64,000 nt of DNA from Telluria aromaticivorans (GTDB taxonomy: Bacteria; Pseudomonadota; Gammaproteobacteria; Burkholderiales; Burkholderiaceae_D), in contig NZ_JABAIV010000003.1 in assembly GCF_013003915.1 (NCBI RefSeq), positions 186,001 through 250,000 on the forward strand, in the 5' to 3' direction. Position numbers and translations under genes: made by a program. Below are positions 32,034-41,151 of the stretch, piece after piece. The number at the start of each line of letters is the position of its first letter. Position 1 is the stretch's first letter. The notes below the pieces were generated by a model that was not told the DNA's origin, ran no database searches, and saw only the letters and a list, made by a program, of their open reading frames with translations.

Positions 32034-32798
32034 CTACTGAATCACCTTGAACTCGATCCGCCGGTTCCTGTCCTTCCCCTCCGCCGTCCGGTTATCCGCC
32101 ACCGGCCGGTCCGGCCCCTCCCCCGACACCGCGATCGAGTCCGCGGCAATGCCCTTGCCGACGATGTAGGTCTTTACGGCCTCCGCGCGCGCCTGGCTGA
32201 GCGACAGGTTGCCGGCGCGCGAGCCGGCGTTGTCGGTATGCCCGATGACCTCGACCTTCACCCCTTTAAGCTTCTGCATCGCGGTGCTCATCTGGTCGAG
32301 CACCGTCATGCCGGCTTCGGTCAGCGTCGCCTTGCCAGACTCGAACTCGATGATCCGGTCCGCCAGCGCCGCGTCGAGCACGCCCTGCTGCGAGGCGGCC
32401 ACGCGCAGCCCGTTGTTGACGGTGTAGGTCGGGTTCAGGGTGGAGGCGATGTCGGTGGCGATCTGCTGGCGTTGCTCCTCGTTGACGACGTCGCCGCGCA
32501 GGCTGACGCTGTTGCCGTCGACCTTCAGCTGGCCGCGGCTGACCAGCTTCAGGTTGGGGTTGATCAGCTTGGCCACATACTCGCCCCAAGCGGCCGGCGT
32601 GGCCACGGTGCCGACCGAGAGCTGGTCGACTACCCGCGCGGCCCCGTAGACGATGCGCAGGCGCTCGAGCAGCGCGGCCTTGGTCGGTTCGTCGGCCACG
32701 GTGCCGCTGACGACAATCGGTGGCTCCTGGGCGTGGGCGGCGCCGGCGGAGAACAGGGCAGCAAGCAGCAGTGCTGCTGGTTTCACGGGTGGTCTCAC
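32034..32798 (-). CDS. OmpA-family peptidoglycan-binding protein with BON-like region, T6SS-associated
   Basis: A 254-residue exported protein: signal peptide (LLLAALFSAGAAHAQ), a BON-like part (VVSGTVADEPTKAALLERL, VSLRGDVVNEEQRQQIATDI) and a C-terminal OmpA domain. The latter has VIGHTDNAGSRAGNLSLSQARA and the peptidoglycan-binding DRNRRIEFKV end. It overlaps tagF by four bases in the tssM-tagF-ompA block. As TssL has no such domain, it may supply cell-wall anchoring to the secretion complex; that is inferred from context. Confidence 0.88.
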   Translation of the reverse strand: MRPPVKPAALLLAALFSAGAAHAQEPPIVVSGTVADEPTKAALLERLRIVYGAARVVDQLSVGTVATPAAWGEYVAKLINPNLKLVSRGQLKVDGNSVSLRGDVVNEEQRQQIATDIASTLNPTYTVNNGLRVAASQQGVLDAALADRIIEFESGKATLTEAGMTVLDQMSTAMQKLKGVKVEVIGHTDNAGSRAGNLSLSQARAEAVKTYIVGKGIAADSIAVSGEGPDRPVADNRTAEGKDRNRRIEFKVIQ

Positions 32799-33763
32799 GG
32801 CGCGGCTCCAATGAAGGTCTTCATGAACATGTCGCTCGCCAGCCCCAGCGGCAGGTCAGACTGCGCCAGGTAGCTGGCCAGCGAGCGCACATCGGTATCG
32901 ATATAGAGCTGCTCGTCGATCCAGCCGGTATCGGTCAGGCGCACCTGCTGCTCGGCCCCGACCAGCGGATCGACCAGCCCGCGCAGCGTCTCGGCCAGCG
33001 CGGCGCAAAAGCCGATCACCAGCACCGGCCTGCCCTCCTGGCGGGTAATAAAAATCGCCAGGTCGAAGCTGGCGCGGCGCAGGAAAGGCGCCACCAGCTG
33101 CAGCCAGAAAGCCGACACTGGATAGCGCGCTTGCGCATCGTTCGGCAGCGGCAGCACCAGGCTCTTGTGCAACTCGGTCGGCTGGCTGTGCATCACCGGC
33201 TGCAGCAGCAGCCCGAGTGCCAGCAGCATGCGCGCGAACTGGCGCTCGCCCAGCAGCGCGCCGAGCGAGCCGACCGTGCCGTTGGCCAGCAGGTGCGACA
33301 GGGTCGGCTCGGCATCGCCCAGCGTGATGGCGGCGTCCGCGATCGCCTGCAGGTGCGGTACGGGATCGGCTTCGCACAGCACGCGCGGGCACATCGTCTC
33401 GAGAAAAGACCACAGCGGCCCGAAGGCCAGCGGACAGCGCGTGACGAAAGCCGCAGGGTCGGTGACCTCGTGGGTGCGGGCGGCCAGGAAAGGAAAGCGC
33501 CGCCCGGATTGGTCGTGGCTGGCCAGCAGGTGCCCGGCCACCGCATGCCGGCGCGCCGGGCCCACCAGGGCGAAGCTCACCGGCGGCATGGCGTCGTAGT
33601 TGATGCGCCAGCGTGCGTCCTCGGCTAGCTGTGTCATCACCTGGGCCAGCCAGCGGTCCAGCATCGCGATCGCGGCCGGGTCGTCGGCCAGTTTGACGAA
33701 GTCGGCGCGGGCCGGGACCTTGCCGAAATAGCCGATCCGTTCCGAAGCAGGGCCGCGCATCAC
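32795..33763 (-). CDS. tagF: Type VI secretion-associated protein TagF
   Basis: TagF is a posttranslational repressor of T6SS assembly in Pseudomonas and others. The 322-residue protein has the TagF_N domain (RIGYFGKVPARADFVKL, RWRINYDAMPPVSFALVGP, FPFLAARTHEV). An alpha/beta C-terminal half follows. No PP2C (PppA) domain is fused, and no pppA/ppkA pair is found in the window. ATGA overlaps on both sides tie it to tssM and the OmpA-type gene. Confidence 0.92.
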   Translation of the reverse strand: MMRGPASERIGYFGKVPARADFVKLADDPAAIAMLDRWLAQVMTQLAEDARWRINYDAMPPVSFALVGPARRHAVAGHLLASHDQSGRRFPFLAARTHEVTDPAAFVTRCPLAFGPLWSFLETMCPRVLCEADPVPHLQAIADAAITLGDAEPTLSHLLANGTVGSLGALLGERQFARMLLALGLLLQPVMHSQPTELHKSLVLPLPNDAQARYPVSAFWLQLVAPFLRRASFDLAIFITRQEGRPVLVIGFCAALAETLRGLVDPLVGAEQQVRLTDTGWIDEQLYIDTDVRSLASYLAQSDLPLGLASDMFMKTFIGAAP

Positions 33764-36700
33764 TGGCCCCCACTGGTGGCAGCCAGCGCCGGCTGGTTCG
33801 GCGCCAGCTCGGGCGCGCGGCCGACGATGGTCGGCGGAAGGCGCAAGCCGCGGAAACCCGCGCCCTGCTCGCCGCTGCCATTGGCCGCGGCGCTGCTGAC
33901 GATTTTCAGGTCGACCGACACCGCCACGTTCTGCGCGCTCCAGCGCAGCTCGAACACGCCGCCATCCTTGCGCTTCTTCTGGGCCGCGTCGATCATGCGC
34001 TTCAGGCCCGACTGGCCAGGTTCGTTGAACAGTTCCACCGTGCGCCCGTCAAATGTGACCGCTGTGATGCGCACGCCCGCCATGCCCTGTGGCCCCGGAT
34101 GGACCATGTTGGTCCAGCTGGGGGGCGTATTCTTATAGCGCAGCTGCTGGCCATCGATGTCGAGCGTGTACTCCAGCGTGCCCGGTGCAGCCTGCGGCAG
34201 GATCTGGAACACGGTCTGCGGGCCGCTGTCGGTCGCCACGCCTTTCGACGACAGCGGCGCAACCCAGCCCGGGAAGCCCGAGACGGCCTGCGGCGCCAGC
34301 GTGATGCCGATGTCGGCCCAGGTGCGGGCCGCCAGCACGTCGCCACGGCGCACCACCAGCGGGCCCATGGCGGTATTCACGAACTTCGCCACCTCGCCCT
34401 GCGGTCCGAAGATCTGGCCGATCTCGTCCGGGGTCGCCTCGACGCTGGCGCCGGCCGCGAACGGGTATTTGCCGGCCAGGGAGCGCTGGAAGGGCTCGAC
34501 GACCTGCACCTGCCAGGTCTTGTTGATCTCGGCCTCGGAGGGCAGCACGATCATGGCGAAGGTCTGCATCAGCGGACGCACCAGCAGCGGTCGCAGGGCC
34601 CCTTTCTGCGAATCGCTCATCCCGGTCAGCATTTGCTCATCCACGTAGCGCAGCGCATCGGCCAGTTCGGAGCCGCTGCCCTCTAAAGTCTGCTGCATGA
34701 ACTGCTTGGCGCCCGGTCCCGGGTCGCCCTGGTTTTTCAGCGCATTCAGGCGGGTGCGCAGTTTCGACAGGGCGTCGAGGTAGCCGGTCATCAGGGAGGC
34801 GTCCTTCTCCTTGGCGCCGACCAGGCGCGCGACGCCGGCGAACTCGCGCCCGATCGGACCCGCGCCCTGCTGCTGCCCGAGCAGCGCCGCCGGGTCGACC
34901 ACGTTGGCCAGGGTGCGCGCGTCCGAGGGCGCGCGGCGCAGGATCTTCTCCTTGAACCAGTCGGCGAAGCCACGCTCGGTCTTGCTCAGGCCTGCGCCGA
35001 GCGCGCCCGGATTGTCCCAGATGGTTTCATCGTAGATCGTCTTCAACAGCTTGGCGATCGGCGAGGACTGCGGATCGCCCAGGCGGTTCATGGCCTGCAC
35101 GCTGGCGTCGAAGCCCTTCAGGTCGGCGATGGCCACGCCCTGCACGAATTTCAGCCACTCGCGCGCATACTCGGCCTTGTACAGGTCGATCAGCGCCTTC
35201 TGGATCTGCTCCGGGCTGCCTTCCAGCGTGAGGTCGTCCTTGGACACGGTTTTCAGCACCCAGTCGGCGCTCGATGCTTCGCTGTTGGACGCGTCCTTGA
35301 TGGCCCCCAGCACGAACTTGTTCCAGGCTTCGCGGGTAAAGGCGCCGCTGACCGCATGACTGCCGGCGACCAGGGCGTGGTCCTGTTCGCCCACGATGCG
35401 CGCGACGGTCACCGCCGGATACCGTGTGGCGGCGCGGGTCTTGATGTCGTTGTAGACCCGCTCGCGCGCCGGCGTGCCGCGCACCACCCGGCGCAGGTGC
35501 TCGCGGGTGCTGTCGAGCAGGCCGAGCTTGAGCGTCATCTGCGGCCAGGCCTGGTCATTGATCTGCGAGAGGTGGAAGGTCAGCAGCCGTTCGGCGCTGC
35601 GGATCATCTGCTCGCGCGGCATGTTGCCGCGGTTGGCTTCGAGCCAGGTGCGCCAGTAGCGCGTCAGCTGGTCGTTCAGGTGGCCCGGCTCGGCGTGATT
35701 CTTGTCGCCCAACATGAGATAGGTCTTGAGGGCGTTATAGGCGTCGGCGACGCTGGTGGCCGAGACGCTCTGGTACGGCTGGCCGGCAGCCGGCGCCGTT
35801 TGTCCTGCCGTTGCCGGAGCGCCGGCCGCCGGTCCATCCAGCTGCGCCACCGGCGCCAGCTGGGCGGCATTCGCGTTGACCTCGGCCAGCATGGCTTCCA
35901 GCGAGGTCGTCACCGGCTCCACCATCACCGCCCGCACGCCGGCAAAGTATTCGTCGCGCAGCTTGCGTTCGAGCGTCTCGCCCTGGTACAGGCCGAAGGC
36001 CAGCGCCCACGGCTTCTCCTTGCGGTATTTGTCGAGCTGCTCGATGCGGTCCTGCAGGATGTCGAGCGCTTCCAGGCGCGACTGCAGGTCGATACGCCCG
36101 GCCTGCAGCTTCGCTACCTTGGCCAGGTCCTGCTCGACGTTCGCCACCAGCTGCCGGTTGCCCATATAGGACCAGCTCCAGCCACCCAGCGCACAGCCGA
36201 GCAGGATGGTCGCCCCGAAGAAGGCCGCCACCCTCCAGCGCGCGCTGGAAGGGTTGGTATAGCGCTTGACCAGCTCGCGGTCGGCGAAGATCACCTTGCG
36301 GAACAAATCCAACAGGAAGAAGCCGGATTGCTCGGCCACTTCCCCGCCCTGCTGCTCGCGCAGCGCCAGGTCGAAGCGGCTGGCCACGCGCTTGCTCGAC
36401 AAATCCTGCACGATGCCTTCCTGCAGCGCGCTGGTGAAGTAGAACCCGCGGAAAACGGGCTTGAACTGGTAGGTGTTTTCCTCGAACAGCGTGGAGAGGA
36501 AGGCGCGCAGCGGCGTCTTGATGGCCGCGAACTCCAGCGGGAAGGTAAACACCCCGGGACGCATCTGGGTGCTGCGATTGGCGCCCATGTTAGCCAGGCT
36601 CATTTCCTTGAGTCCGTCGTACAGTTCGTCGAAATGCTCGTCGAAGAAGCCCAGCACGTCCTGGGGCGCACTGCGGCGGTTGTAGCGCAGCGTAGCGCCC

Positions 36701-37530
36701 CAGATCCGGTCGCGCTCGAGGCGCTCGGTGCCGGCGAAGAAGTCGGTGAAGCCGGCCACCAGGTCGGCCTTGGTGAACACCACATAGACCGGCGCGTGCA
36801 CGCCCAGGCGTTCGGTCAGTTCCTGCACGCGGGTGCGCAGGCTCTTGGCCAGTTCGTGCGAGGCGCTGGTGGGGCCGGCCACCAGTTCGGCCACGCTGAC
36901 GGCAATCAGGATGCCGTTGATCGGCGCCTTGTTGCGGTGTCTCTTGAGCAGGTCGAGGAAGCTGAACCACTCTTCGCGGTCGTCATCCTGCACCGAATAG
37001 CGGCCGGCGGTGTCCAGCAGGATGCCATCGGTCGTGAAGAACCAGTCGCAGTTGCGGGTCCCGCCCACGCCTTGCAGCGCCTTGTTGCCGGGAATCGGGA
37101 AGCTCAGGCCGGAGCGGGCAATCGCGCTGCTTTTGCCCGCCGCCGGGTTCCCGATGATCATGTACCAGGGCAGCTCGTAGAGCGCCGAAGCGCCGCGCGT
37201 GAGCCCGAGCTTGGAGGTCTTGATGGTGGAAATCGCCTCCAGCATGTTCTTGCGCAGGATGGCGACTTCGCCGCCGCCGGGCCCGGCCGCGGTCTTGTCT
37301 TCGCCCGGAACGATGGCGTCCCCGAGCTGCTGCGCGGCGCGGCCGCGGATATGGCGCCGGATGGCCCAGGCGATGCCCCAGCAGGCCAGCAGCGCGAGCC
37401 CTGCGATCAGGGCCCATATCAGGTCGATGCCGATCAGGTCGGCGCCGATGAGGAGGCAAGCCGCTAGCGCGGCGATGCCGATCACGACCAGCACGCGGCT
37501 GTCGGTCAGTAACTGCCAGATTCTTGCCAT
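33760..37530 (-). CDS. tssM: Type VI secretion membrane subunit TssM (IcmF)
   Basis: The largest membrane-complex subunit, spanning the inner membrane and reaching TssJ in the periplasm. The 1256-residue protein has two N-terminal transmembrane helices (VLVVIGIAALAACLLIGADL and IDLIWALIAGLALLACWGIA), a cytoplasmic GTPase-like domain with Walker A GNPAAGKSSAI, and a third helix near residue 415 (FFGATILLGCALGGWSWSYMG). A long periplasmic part ends in the DUF1215-type beta domain. The ATG at 37530 begins MARIWQLLTDSR; the frame is open for 17 codons before it. An intact Walker A is retained, unlike in some TssMs. Confidence 0.95.
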   Translation of the reverse strand: MARIWQLLTDSRVLVVIGIAALAACLLIGADLIGIDLIWALIAGLALLACWGIAWAIRRHIRGRAAQQLGDAIVPGEDKTAAGPGGGEVAILRKNMLEAISTIKTSKLGLTRGASALYELPWYMIIGNPAAGKSSAIARSGLSFPIPGNKALQGVGGTRNCDWFFTTDGILLDTAGRYSVQDDDREEWFSFLDLLKRHRNKAPINGILIAVSVAELVAGPTSASHELAKSLRTRVQELTERLGVHAPVYVVFTKADLVAGFTDFFAGTERLERDRIWGATLRYNRRSAPQDVLGFFDEHFDELYDGLKEMSLANMGANRSTQMRPGVFTFPLEFAAIKTPLRAFLSTLFEENTYQFKPVFRGFYFTSALQEGIVQDLSSKRVASRFDLALREQQGGEVAEQSGFFLLDLFRKVIFADRELVKRYTNPSSARWRVAAFFGATILLGCALGGWSWSYMGNRQLVANVEQDLAKVAKLQAGRIDLQSRLEALDILQDRIEQLDKYRKEKPWALAFGLYQGETLERKLRDEYFAGVRAVMVEPVTTSLEAMLAEVNANAAQLAPVAQLDGPAAGAPATAGQTAPAAGQPYQSVSATSVADAYNALKTYLMLGDKNHAEPGHLNDQLTRYWRTWLEANRGNMPREQMIRSAERLLTFHLSQINDQAWPQMTLKLGLLDSTREHLRRVVRGTPARERVYNDIKTRAATRYPAVTVARIVGEQDHALVAGSHAVSGAFTREAWNKFVLGAIKDASNSEASSADWVLKTVSKDDLTLEGSPEQIQKALIDLYKAEYAREWLKFVQGVAIADLKGFDASVQAMNRLGDPQSSPIAKLLKTIYDETIWDNPGALGAGLSKTERGFADWFKEKILRRAPSDARTLANVVDPAALLGQQQGAGPIGREFAGVARLVGAKEKDASLMTGYLDALSKLRTRLNALKNQGDPGPGAKQFMQQTLEGSGSELADALRYVDEQMLTGMSDSQKGALRPLLVRPLMQTFAMIVLPSEAEINKTWQVQVVEPFQRSLAGKYPFAAGASVEATPDEIGQIFGPQGEVAKFVNTAMGPLVVRRGDVLAARTWADIGITLAPQAVSGFPGWVAPLSSKGVATDSGPQTVFQILPQAAPGTLEYTLDIDGQQLRYKNTPPSWTNMVHPGPQGMAGVRITAVTFDGRTVELFNEPGQSGLKRMIDAAQKKRKDGGVFELRWSAQNVAVSVDLKIVSSAAANGSGEQGAGFRGLRLPPTIVGRAPELAPNQPALAATSGGQ

Positions 37531-37654
37531 GGGGGACCAGGAGGGTGGGTTGGAGGAGTGTTCTAAAGGAAATGCTCGCACGGCAGTGCCCTAGAACTTT
37601 TGCGACGCCTCAATAGTTGCCCGGCCAAGCGCGGCGGGGCCGAAGGGCAGCCCC

Positions 37655-38497
37655 TCAGCGCTGCATGACGCCACGCATGCGCAGCTCGGTGTGGCCAAAA
37701 TCCATCATCTTCCAGCGCCCGCCCCAGGTCAGGCCCAGCGATTCGGCCACTTCCCCATACAGCTGGTAGCCGCGCATGGCCCAAGGATCCTTTTCCGAAA
37801 TCACCAGCTTGCCGTCACGCCAGAATGCGCAGTCGGCGGCCAGGCCATACTGATGCCAGCTCTGGAAGGCGCGCGCATTGGTGACGTGGCTGCCAGCACT
37901 AGCCAGTTCGTCCTGGCGCGCCGGGCTGCGGTAGCCTTCGAGCAGCGCCATTTCGTAGCCATGCTTTTCCTTCATGATCTTGAAGGCCAGCAGCAGGCGC
38001 TGGCTGTAGTCTGGATGCAGCAGGCCCCAGTTGCGGCTGGCATTGACCAGAGTCGGCCGAACCAGCGTGACCTCGACGGTACTGAAGACGCTTGGGGGCA
38101 AGGCCACCGGCGGCACCAGGCGCTCGCCCTGCAGCAGGGCTGCCACTTGGGCATCCGGCATGGCGCTTCCCCCTTCGTACACCGGCAGCATGGCCGGGCT
38201 GCTCAAGGCCAGTGCCAGCAGCGAGGGGATCAGGACTGCCGGCACGCCGATGGCGCAGGCGATGCGGTGGCGCCGGACAAAGCGCACCAGGTTGCCGCGC
38301 GGGTCGCCCGGCATCCCGTCGCGCACGTTCCCGGCATAGCGGCTGCCCGCGACCTGCCAGCCGAGCGCGCGCTGCGACAGGCGCTGGCGCAACGCGAACA
38401 AGCCACGCGCGACAAAGGCACGGCCGTTCGGGAACAGGGCAAGCCAGATTGCACCGGATGCGAGACAAAAGTACAGAAGGGCGAGAAAAATCATCAT
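37655..38497 (-). CDS. M15-family peptidoglycan peptidase (VanY/TagX-like), T6SS-associated
   Basis: A 280-residue protein with an N-terminal membrane helix (MIFLALLYFCLASGAIWLALFP), a second hydrophobic segment near residues 80-100, and a C-terminal M15 zinc peptidase domain. The metal site is SWHQYGLAADCAF (the SxHxxGxAxD motif) together with DFGHTE. Such peptidases cleave peptide cross-links in peptidoglycan. In Acinetobacter and Burkholderia clusters a similar gene, tagX, opens the wall for the secretion apparatus. It lies 124 bp before tssM in the same direction. The start is the first ATG of a tandem pair after GGGGATAGCG. Confidence 0.88.
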   Translation of the reverse strand: MMIFLALLYFCLASGAIWLALFPNGRAFVARGLFALRQRLSQRALGWQVAGSRYAGNVRDGMPGDPRGNLVRFVRRHRIACAIGVPAVLIPSLLALALSSPAMLPVYEGGSAMPDAQVAALLQGERLVPPVALPPSVFSTVEVTLVRPTLVNASRNWGLLHPDYSQRLLLAFKIMKEKHGYEMALLEGYRSPARQDELASAGSHVTNARAFQSWHQYGLAADCAFWRDGKLVISEKDPWAMRGYQLYGEVAESLGLTWGGRWKMMDFGHTELRMRGVMQR

Positions 38498-38556
38498 CGC
38501 TATCCCCAAGATTGTTTCTAATCAGAATTGGAAGAACCAATCTTAGGAGTATCGCC

Positions 38557-39402
38557 GTGCGGCCTACAGACGAAAATCAATCACCGTCCATGCGTCCGAA
38601 CCTGATGTCGCCTCGCCGCACCTCCGGGGAGGACAGCATCCTGGCGATGCTGGAGCGCGATCCCATGCGCAAGCGCGGGACCGGCGCCGCTTCGGGCGGG
38701 CGGCTGGCATGGTATGGCGCCAGCGGCGCCGTGGCGTTCGCCCTGACCGGGATGCTGGTGTGGCTGGCGGCAGGCAATGATGGCGTGAACCTGGACGCGT
38801 CCGGGCTGCCGCTGGACCAGCCGGTGCTGGCGGGCGCGGCCCCGCCTGCCGCAGCAGGCGGCCGCAGCGATCCCCCGCCCCCCGCATTGCCCGAGGCGGC
38901 TCCTGCACTGCGCCAGGTCGCCATGGCCGCGACCACGGCGCCGCCCGTGCCGCGACCAGGCGGCGCGGCGGTCATCGTCGACCAGGAGCCTGCACATGAC
39001 GTGCCCCCGATGCGCGTGCTGAAACCGGCGCCGGCCAAGCCGGCCACGCTGCCGCCGGTGCGGGTACCAGTGCCGGTCGCAGCGCCGCGCCCGATGGCCC
39101 GGACACCGGCGTCCAAACCCGCGACACTGGCCACCGGCGAGCCGCGCCAGGCTGCCCGGCCGCTAGCCTCCCCCGCCCGTCCGCGCCCGGTAGCGGTCGC
39201 CCGCAATGCGGTCCGCCCCGCGCAGGCCAAGGCGCAGCGCCCGGCCAGCCCGGCCAAGGGCGCCGACGGCCATGTGGATGCCGACGTCGCACTGATTTCC
39301 GCGGTGATCGTGCACGCCAACGGCCACGCCCCCGAAGGTTCGCAGATGACCGAACTGCTGTGCCCGAACGGTGCCTGCAAGGCCAAACCTCAGAATCAAT
39401 AA
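38557..39402 (+). CDS. Proline/alanine-rich single-pass membrane protein of unknown function, next to T6SS
   Basis: A 281-residue protein from a GTG start that follows TAGGAG by eight bases. It has a basic cytoplasmic N-terminus (DSILAMLERDPMRKRG), one transmembrane helix (residues about 50-70, WYGASGAVAFALTGMLVWLAA) and a long periplasmic Pro/Ala/Arg-rich part without repeats or cysteines. The end is CPNGACKAK, whose cysteine pair may form a disulfide. It is divergent from the M15 peptidase by 59 bp and is the last gene of the T6SS region. TonB-like proteins share the layout, but no TonB C-terminal domain is present. Confidence 0.75.
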   Translation: MRPTDENQSPSMRPNLMSPRRTSGEDSILAMLERDPMRKRGTGAASGGRLAWYGASGAVAFALTGMLVWLAAGNDGVNLDASGLPLDQPVLAGAAPPAAAGGRSDPPPPALPEAAPALRQVAMAATTAPPVPRPGGAAVIVDQEPAHDVPPMRVLKPAPAKPATLPPVRVPVPVAAPRPMARTPASKPATLATGEPRQAARPLASPARPRPVAVARNAVRPAQAKAQRPASPAKGADGHVDADVALISAVIVHANGHAPEGSQMTELLCPNGACKAKPQNQ

Positions 39403-39474
39403 CGTGGCGAAAAGCCACCACTGCCGGCAAAAAATGGGGATATTGCTGGGTGGTTGATGCCCCGTGGAGCTATA

Positions 39475-39490
39475 CTGTACATAAGCACAG
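39475..39490 (+). promoter_or_regulatory. LexA-type SOS box upstream of the FAN1/helicase operon
   Basis: The sequence CTGTACATAAGCACAG is a perfect CTGT-N8-ACAG, the LexA half-site pair used in gammaproteobacteria and betaproteobacteria. It overlaps a TATACT (39471-39476) that could be the -10 element, so LexA bound there would block transcription. The first start codon lies 14 bp downstream. Confidence 0.75.
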
Positions 39491-39504
39491 TATGGCAGCA
39501 CGAA

Positions 39505-41151
39505 ATGATCAGGGTTCTGGAAAACGAGTTTTATTATCTGGACAATTTCCAGCGCGTCCTCGACTGGATCGGCGAGCGTTATCGCGACCTGCTCAGTGAT
39601 GACGAGCTCGCCTTCCTGTCCGCCTTCCCCGCACTGCCCCGGAATGCGCGCGCCCTGTTCGTACGCATGGTCATGCGCAAGGGGAATTTGTTCCGCTCCA
39701 GCAAACTGATCTATGCGGAAATCGGCTGTCCAGTCGAAGCTTCCAGCCACCTTCTCGCCACCGGCTGGGTCGACACCAACCCGAGCCTCACGCTCGACGA
39801 ACTGTTCGACCTGCTCTCCAAGCCGGAAGTCGCCACCGCCTTCCGCGAGCATCTGCAGCAGAAGAACGCGCGCAAGGGCGAGCAGCTCGAAGCCCTGCGC
39901 CCGGTATTCAGCGAGAACCGCCCCTTCGCCGACTGGTACCGCGACTGCACCGACGTGGCCCTGCGCATCCTGGTCAAGCCGCTGTGCGACCGCCTGCGCC
40001 TGATCTTCTTCGGCAACCTGCGCCAGGACTGGACCGAGTTCGTGCTGTCCGACCTGGGCATGTTCCGCTACGAGCAGGTCGAGATCTCGCAGGCCTCGCG
40101 CGGCTTCCGTTCGCGCGGCGACATCGACCATTACATCGTCCTGCACGGCTGCAAGGAACGCTTCTATGCCGGAGAACCGCTCGACGAGGTGGTGCGCGAC
40201 CTGCCCTCGCATGCCTTCGATAACGACTGGCTGACCAGCCGGCGCGAGAAGCTGCTGTTCCAGATCGGCCAGCAGTACGAAAAGGCCAAGGACTGGGACA
40301 ATGCCCATGCCGTGTATGCGCGCTGCCGCTTCCCCGGCGCGCGCGGGCGCGCGATCCGGGTGCTGGAAAAGCACGAGCGCTTCGACGAGGCCTATGCGCT
40401 GCTCACCCTCGCCCAGGCCGTTCCCGAGAGCGAGGCCGAACGCCAGCACCTGCTGCGCGTCGCCCCGCGCCTGGCGCGCCGCCTCGGCCACGCCAAGCTG
40501 TCGCCACGCCGCGCTCGGCTCCCCAACCGCCTCGACCTGTGCCTGCCGATGCCCGGTGGCGACTGGTGGGTCGAGGGAGTCGTGCGCGACCACCTGGCCG
40601 GCGAGGACGCACCGGTGTTCTATGTCGAGAACGCGCTGGCCAATTCCCTGTTCGGCCTGTTGTGCTGGCCTGCGATCTTCGCCGCGATTCCCGGCGCCTT
40701 CTTCCATCCCTTCCATCGCGGCCCTGCCGACCTGTACAGCCCTGACTTCCAGCACCGCCGCGAAGCGGAGTTCTCAGCCTGCCTGGCCGGCCTGGACGAC
40801 GACAGCTACCGCGACACCATCCGCCGCACTGTCCTAGAAAAGGCCGGTATCGCTTCGCCCTTCGTGCACTGGGAAGCGCTCAGCCCCGAGCTGCTCGAGC
40901 TGGCGCTGGAATGCATCCCGGCCGCGCACCTGCGCAAGTGGTGCGAGCGCATCCTGGCCGACGTCAAGTCCAACCGCACCGGCTTCCCTGACCTGATCCA
41001 GTTCTGGCCTGGCGAAAAGCGCTACACCATGATCGAAGTGAAAGGTCCGGGCGACCGGCTGCAGGACAACCAGCTGCGCTGGATCGACTACTGCGCGGCG
41101 CACGGGATGCCTGTGTCGGTGTGCTACCTGCAGTGGGAGCAAGCTGCTTGA
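39505..41151 (+). CDS. VRR-NUC domain nuclease, FAN1-like
   Basis: A 548-residue protein that matches bacterial FAN1: an N-terminal region with a helical DNA-binding part (VLENEFYYLDNFQRVLDWI, SDDELAFLSAFPALP), a middle helical repeat domain (QIGQQYEKAKDWDNAHAVYARC), and a C-terminal VRR-NUC nuclease of the PD-(D/E)XK type. Catalytic residues are visible in GFPDLIQFWP (D) and MIEVKGPGDRLQDNQ (E and K). FAN1 removes interstrand DNA cross-links and cuts 5' flaps. The ATG at 39505 is chosen because MIRVLENEFYYL is the family start; earlier codons overlap the SOS box. Its stop overlaps the TTG of the helicase. Confidence 0.9.
   Translation: MIRVLENEFYYLDNFQRVLDWIGERYRDLLSDDELAFLSAFPALPRNARALFVRMVMRKGNLFRSSKLIYAEIGCPVEASSHLLATGWVDTNPSLTLDELFDLLSKPEVATAFREHLQQKNARKGEQLEALRPVFSENRPFADWYRDCTDVALRILVKPLCDRLRLIFFGNLRQDWTEFVLSDLGMFRYEQVEISQASRGFRSRGDIDHYIVLHGCKERFYAGEPLDEVVRDLPSHAFDNDWLTSRREKLLFQIGQQYEKAKDWDNAHAVYARCRFPGARGRAIRVLEKHERFDEAYALLTLAQAVPESEAERQHLLRVAPRLARRLGHAKLSPRRARLPNRLDLCLPMPGGDWWVEGVVRDHLAGEDAPVFYVENALANSLFGLLCWPAIFAAIPGAFFHPFHRGPADLYSPDFQHRREAEFSACLAGLDDDSYRDTIRRTVLEKAGIASPFVHWEALSPELLELALECIPAAHLRKWCERILADVKSNRTGFPDLIQFWPGEKRYTMIEVKGPGDRLQDNQLRWIDYCAAHGMPVSVCYLQWEQAA

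Noticed and set aside
35356-37467. A 703-residue open frame on the plus strand
   Set aside because: Antisense to tssM, no recognisable motif; long shadow frames are expected at this GC content.
39163-40755. A 530-residue open frame on the minus strand
   Set aside because: Antisense to the FAN1-like gene and to the end of the Pro-rich membrane protein gene; it runs through the LexA box.
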